64,000 nucleotides of DNA from JAJXZJ01 sp050012855. GTDB lineage: Bacteria > Verrucomicrobiota > Verrucomicrobiia > Limisphaerales > J093. Of the stretch, positions 63,782-64,000 are shown in pieces; positions within the stretch are counted from its first letter, which is position 1, and each line of letters starts with the position of its first letter. The stretch spans positions 5,496 through 69,495 of the forward strand of contig JBEKGJ010000024.1 of the NCBI GenBank assembly GCA_050012855.1. Direction: 5' to 3'. Under the pieces are notes generated by a model that was given only the letters and a program-made list of their open reading frames with translations, made no database searches and was not told where the DNA came from. The translations under genes were made by a program, and so were the position numbers.

Positions 63782-63928
63782 GATAATAGCCCCCGGCTTT
63801 AGCCGTGGGTTTCCTCCGGCAAAGCTCGAGAGTCCCGCCCGGGACGAAAGAAACGTTCTGCCGTCCCGGCGGGGCTTTTCTTGCTCTCGTGGCCGGTCAC
63901 CCAGCCTTGAAAGGCCGGGCTATTGTCG
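63782..63928. repeat. BIME-like element, family F (147 bp)
   Basis: Starts GATAATAGCCCCCGGCTTT and ends with the inverted GGCCGGGCTATTGTCG. Each end has an AATAGCCC-plus-hairpin arrangement (CGGCTTTAGCCG / GCCTTGAAAGGC), and the middle is another hairpin CCCGCCCGGGACG...CGTCCCGGCGGG (63855-63882). Confidence 0.6.
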
Positions 63929-64000
63929 GAGCTGGCCGATCGCAGCAGCCTGCCCGTGGCTGCCGTCGCGGTCCGGCTCCGCCCTCCCCACCCGGACCGG

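Overview
The window looks like chromosomal DNA of a Verrucomicrobiota bacterium, probably of the Pedosphaera/Limisphaerales type. This is inferred from content, not from a marker gene. Supporting points: high GC; many exported carbohydrate-active and Tat-exported proteins (Gfo/Idh/MocA oxidoreductase, DUF1080, sialate O-acetylesterase, sialidase, xylose-isomerase-like barrels); a sigma factor fused to membrane and coiled-coil regions; secreted proteins sharing a C-terminal tail ending in FFRLR/FYRVR/FYNVR; and abundant intergenic palindromic repeats.

Layout. 0-3 kb: a lower-GC segment with a MauE/DoxX-like membrane protein, a membrane-anchored exported protein and a 12-cysteine exported protein. 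3-7 kb: four translationally linked membrane glycosylation genes (GT39-like, GtrA, Gpi18-like, GT2). 7.3-9.8 kb: a divergent membrane pyrophosphatase. 10-13.7 kb: a large Eco57I-type restriction-modification protein carrying in-frame palindromes. 13.8-24.6 kb: housekeeping genes (cobalamin adenosyltransferase, all-alpha dUTPase, hpt, ribD, ribE, tmk, a UreF-like gene, a sodium:solute symporter, uppP). 24.7-29.7 kb: the fused sigma factor, two TIM-barrel isomerases, a standalone coaB and metF. 29.9-35.6 kb: a giant alpha-2-macroglobulin lipoprotein, followed by tRNA-His. 37.4-41.8 kb: hicBA, class 1 pyrD and a large secreted protein. 41.9-45.0 kb: a type II restriction-modification cluster with an RMF/CrpP-like small protein. 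45-62 kb: cupin, MFS transporter, enolase-superfamily enzyme, DUF1080, PBP1C, inositol monophosphatase, cyclophilin, PIG-L, glycoside hydrolase, subtilisin-like protease, sialate O-acetylesterase and sialidase.

The most unusual part is 61.7-63.4 kb. It reads as the remnant of a chromosomal integron: a truncated intI on the minus strand, a recombination core, two lower-GC gene cassettes and two attC sites with matching RYYYAAC / GTTRRRY ends. Beside it is an antitoxin gene whose overlapping RelE/ParE-like toxin is cut after about 20 codons by a palindromic repeat.

At least four families of REP/BIME-like elements (two inverted hairpin repeats each) are scattered through the gaps. One family has two copies of exactly the same span (122 bp) and another has copies of about 107-108 bp. 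No transposase able to move them is in the window. The restriction-modification clusters, the hicBA pair, the integron and the repeats mark the accessory part; the remainder is ordinary chromosome. All calls come from reading sequence and translations; no database search was possible.
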